64,000 nt of DNA from Candidatus Melainabacteria bacterium (GTDB lineage Bacteria; Cyanobacteriota; Vampirovibrionia; Obscuribacterales; Obscuribacteraceae): contig JADJWK010000001.1 in the NCBI GenBank assembly GCA_016716405.1, positions 1,612,001 through 1,676,000 of the forward strand. Reading direction: 5' to 3'. Shown piece by piece: positions 61,879 to 64,000 of the stretch. Position 1 is the stretch's first letter. The number at the start of each line of letters is the position of its first letter. Under the pieces are notes generated by a model, which worked only from the letters and a program-made list of their open reading frames with translations, did no database searches and had not been told where the DNA came from. The translations under genes and the position numbers were made by a program.

Positions 61879-62508
61879 TCAGGCTTTCCTGGTGCGTTTC
61901 CTCAGTCTCGCCAGAAAGTGATTCCGCACTTTCACTGCCCTGGTATGGATCGGCTTGCCTCTCTCCAGCAAGTGCCTTAGCACCAGATTCGATGCCTGGA
62001 ATATCGCCGCGTCCAGATCCGGTTCGCCGTCCCGACCCAGAGCCTGCCATACAGGCTCGGTGAGCGCATCCGGACGGGATCGCTCCAGGGCGTCGGCCAG
62101 GTAGACGACTTTCGAGATCGCGCACATGGAGGTGGAGCCCAGGGTGTGCTCGGCAATGGCGCTGAGGATGTCATGGTTGTCGATTCCGAACACTTCCCTT
62201 ACCGTGAGCGCCGCCACCGGACCATGCAGGATGTGTGGGTTGTCCTTCTCCTGCTTCCCGATTTTGAGACCGAGACGTTTCGATTCGCTCAGGAGATCGT
62301 CGTTCTTGATCTCTTTGCAGGCATCGTGCAGCAGGCAGGCGAGCCGGACCGGATACGGATCCATGCCGGCTCGGGTGCTGATCTGCTCGCCTACCAGCAC
62401 GACCCCCTGAATGTGATCAAAGCGCTTCTGGCTGACTCGATCTTTCACCCATCGCTCCAGAACCTGATTCTCGAGGTGAGCGGGAATGCCCGGATAGAGC
62501 TCAGTCAT
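61879..62508 (-). CDS. yqeK: YqeK family HD-domain hydrolase (symmetrical Ap4A hydrolase)
   Basis: 209 aa. HD-domain motifs H(29)-x-QGV, LLHDACKE, HGPVAAL and AIAEHTLGSTSMCAISKVVYLADALE match YqeK, which splits diadenosine tetraphosphate to two ADP. It partners with nadD in many genomes and overlaps nadD here by 8 bp on the same strand. The C-terminus is basic (RLRKRTRKA). Complete; iron or other metal ligands intact. Confidence 0.92.
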   Translation of the reverse strand: MTELYPGIPAHLENQVLERWVKDRVSQKRFDHIQGVVLVGEQISTRAGMDPYPVRLACLLHDACKEIKNDDLLSESKRLGLKIGKQEKDNPHILHGPVAALTVREVFGIDNHDILSAIAEHTLGSTSMCAISKVVYLADALERSRPDALTEPVWQALGRDGEPDLDAAIFQASNLVLRHLLERGKPIHTRAVKVRNHFLARLRKRTRKA

Positions 62509-63163
62509 CGGTGACCTCGGCGACCTGGAAATAGCCCTTTTTCTTGATCAGTTCGTTGACGGAGGGGGGCACCATATATAGCACTGTCTTGCCCTGGCTG
62601 ATTCGCTCTCGGATATTGGAGCCCGAGATGGCGATTCCCGGGAAATCCACCGACTCGATCACAGCCTGCGGAAACTCGTCCGCGATCGAAACCGGCTCGA
62701 CGCCGACTCTTATCAGAGGCTCGTCTTTCTCGTAGACATAACGAAGCCGTGGAACTATGAGGATACGGCAACGGGAGAGTAGCTCGTCGACCCGATGCCA
62801 GTCTCTGAGCTGATGAAGATTGTCGCCGCCGAGGATCAGATTGATCCTGGCGTTTCCACTATATATAGTGTCGATCTCCTCGACGGTGTTGATCGTGTAG
62901 GACGGACCATCTCTTCTCAGCTCCAGATCGGAAGCCTCGAAAGCGGTATTGCTTTTGATGGCAGCCTCCACCATCTCGTGCCTTGCCCATCCGTCCAGGA
63001 GCGCGTCCCGGCGATGGGGCGGGCAGGGGCTGGTGACGAAAATCACCTTCTCCAGGGCGAATTGATCCCGGGCACATTCGGCGATCAGAAGATGACCTAT
63101 ATGCACCGGATTGAAAGTGCCGCAGAATAATCCGATCTCCCGCTCAGTTTGTTTCTTTCTCAA
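62501..63163 (-). CDS. nadD: Nicotinate-nucleotide adenylyltransferase
   Basis: 220 aa enzyme converting nicotinate mononucleotide to NaAD in NAD synthesis. The nucleotidyltransferase motif GLFCGTFNPVHIGHLLIAE and the C-terminal ISGSNIRERI (SxxxR) are intact, with LILGGDNLHQLRDWHR between. It overlaps yqeK downstream and follows alr by 10 bp, forming an alr-nadD-yqeK run. Confidence 0.95.
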   Translation of the reverse strand: MRKKQTEREIGLFCGTFNPVHIGHLLIAECARDQFALEKVIFVTSPCPPHRRDALLDGWARHEMVEAAIKSNTAFEASDLELRRDGPSYTINTVEEIDTIYSGNARINLILGGDNLHQLRDWHRVDELLSRCRILIVPRLRYVYEKDEPLIRVGVEPVSIADEFPQAVIESVDFPGIAISGSNIRERISQGKTVLYMVPPSVNELIKKKGYFQVAEVTDD

Positions 63164-63173
63164 CGGTCCTCCA

Positions 63174-64000
63174 CTAGTTTTTTGGCACTGGTTTGACGGC
63201 GCTGTTTTCCTGGCGATGCCCGGGCGGTCTCTGTCTTGTATATACTCTTGGCAGCCGGGCTCTCAAGCGGCATGCCAGCTCGTAGGTAATGGTGTCGAGA
63301 CGGCCGGACCAATCGGCAAGCCGCTCAGGCGCGGCGCCTATGAGGGTGATCACGTCCCCTTCCTCGGCTTCGGGAACATCGGTTATATCGAACATCATCT
63401 GATCCATGGATATCAATCCGACCTGCTCGATGGATTTTCCGAAAATGCTACCTCTCATATTATTGGATAGGCGGCGGTCGACGCCGTCGGCGTAACCGAT
63501 GGGAATCGAGGCCAGGCGCGAGGGGCGCTTTGCAGTCCATGTCCCGTTATAGCCGGCGGCCTCGCCTTCGGGCACCACGCCTATATGATTGATTCTTCCC
63601 CGCACCGACATGGCCGGTTTCAGGTCTGTGGAGGCCGACCTGGGCTCGAGCCCGTACAGATAGAGGCCGACCCTGACCATATCGAGGTGGAATTGAGGGA
63701 AAAGCCTGGTGGCTTCGCTGGATGACAGGTGCACCGGCACCCGCGGGTACAGGGCGCGCAATTTCTCGATCACCGGCTGGAAGCGCTGGAACTGCCGGGT
63801 GGTGGCCTCCTCGTCCGAGGCTCTGGCGAGATGCGAGAAGACCGAGGCGAGCTCCAGAGATTTTGCCGATTCCAGGTAGTCGAGCAAGTCGCCGGTGTCC
63901 TCAGGCTTGATGCCGAGACGGTGCATACCGGTGTCCACTTTTATATGTACCCGGGCTCCGGTGCCGGCTCTGGCGGCTGCTACCTCTATAGCTCTGGCCT
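63174..64000 (-). CDS. alr: Alanine racemase, C-terminal part (cut by window edge)
   Basis: PLP enzyme making D-alanine for peptidoglycan. About 275 residues are visible: HIKVDTGMHRLGI, SHLARASDE, HLSSSEATRLFP, MVRVGLYLYGLEP, IPIGYADGVDRRL and ISMDQMMFDIT. The N-terminal PLP lysine domain is outside the window, so this is a partial gene running past base 64000. Co-oriented with nadD, 10 bp apart. The C-terminal tail is basic. Confidence 0.93.
   Translation of the reverse strand, partial: ARAIEVAAARAGTGARVHIKVDTGMHRLGIKPEDTGDLLDYLESAKSLELASVFSHLARASDEEATTRQFQRFQPVIEKLRALYPRVPVHLSSSEATRLFPQFHLDMVRVGLYLYGLEPRSASTDLKPAMSVRGRINHIGVVPEGEAAGYNGTWTAKRPSRLASIPIGYADGVDRRLSNNMRGSIFGKSIEQVGLISMDQMMFDITDVPEAEEGDVITLIGAAPERLADWSGRLDTITYELACRLRARLPRVYTRQRPPGHRQENSAVKPVPKN

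Overview
This is a 64 kb stretch of a gene-dense, fairly GC-rich bacterial chromosome. I see about 57 protein-coding genes on both strands, short intergenic gaps, many ATGA-type start/stop overlaps, and no rRNA, tRNA, CRISPR array, prophage or insertion sequence. The content is mostly chromosomal housekeeping: lepA, hemL, maf, lexA, gmk-rpoZ, dusB, clpB, ssb, yqeK-nadD and alr (cut by the right edge). It is interleaved with an unusually rich set of Hanks-type Ser/Thr kinases, a PP2C phosphatase, FHA, TPR, LRR and NHL proteins and many secreted proteins of unknown role. There is no phylogenetic marker I can use decisively. The mixture (five Ser/Thr kinases, ABC1 kinase, RqcH, secreted TPR proteins) would fit a non-photosynthetic cyanobacterial relative (Vampirovibrionia/Melainabacteria, Obscuribacterales-like) or another large-genome soil or water bacterium. 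This placement is a low-confidence inference.

Layout. 0-5 kb: lepA, a kinase-TM-LRR gene divergent from a Suppressor-of-fused (SUFU) gene. 4.9-7 kb: a nitric-oxide/iron-sulfur stress cluster, a YwiC-like membrane protein coupled to a single-domain globin, divergent from a RIC/ScdA di-iron repair protein, with a palindrome and promoter between them. 7-10.3 kb: sugar epimerase, DegT aminotransferase and GT2 glycosyltransferase (surface glycan). 10.3-17.4 kb: secreted TPR protein, hemL, and two secreted proteins of unknown function. 17.4-24.9 kb: a frameshifted, diverged adenosylhomocysteinase-like gene, maf, then a phospho-signalling run (kinase-NHL, zinc-ribbon FHA, PP2C phosphatase, ABC1 kinase, coiled-coil phasin-like protein). 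25-32.8 kb: arginase, lexA, two tandem membrane-anchored kinases (one with degenerate HRD and DFG motifs), rqcH, gmk-rpoZ and a small membrane protein running antisense into the dusB 3' end. 33-40.7 kb: dusB, a translationally coupled run (secreted regulatory-like domain protein, larC, secreted TPR protein), methyltransferase, EF-hand protein, VWA protein and small secreted and TPR proteins. 40.9-48.9 kb: arylsulfatase, clpB, DnaJ-TPR, secreted protein, GGDEF diguanylate cyclase. 49-55 kb: secreted protein, APH-like kinase and a metal P-type ATPase operon whose ATPase lacks the usual CPC motif, then a periplasmic FKBP. 55-64 kb: response regulator, second kinase-TM-LRR gene, DUF4234-like membrane protein, ssb, Na+/solute symporter, two membrane proteins, yqeK, nadD, alr.

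How it fits together. Three ideas stand out. Transmembrane Ser/Thr kinases with external or internal sensor repeats, plus FHA and PP2C partners, form a eukaryote-like phosphorylation network. A compact NO-detoxification locus appears to be under one shared regulatory region. An atypical P1B-like ATPase is encoded with two small membrane companions that may define its own transport system. Several leaders (clpB, the GGDEF gene, lexA, ric) carry inverted repeats that look regulatory. All functions are read from sequence motifs by eye; no database search was run.
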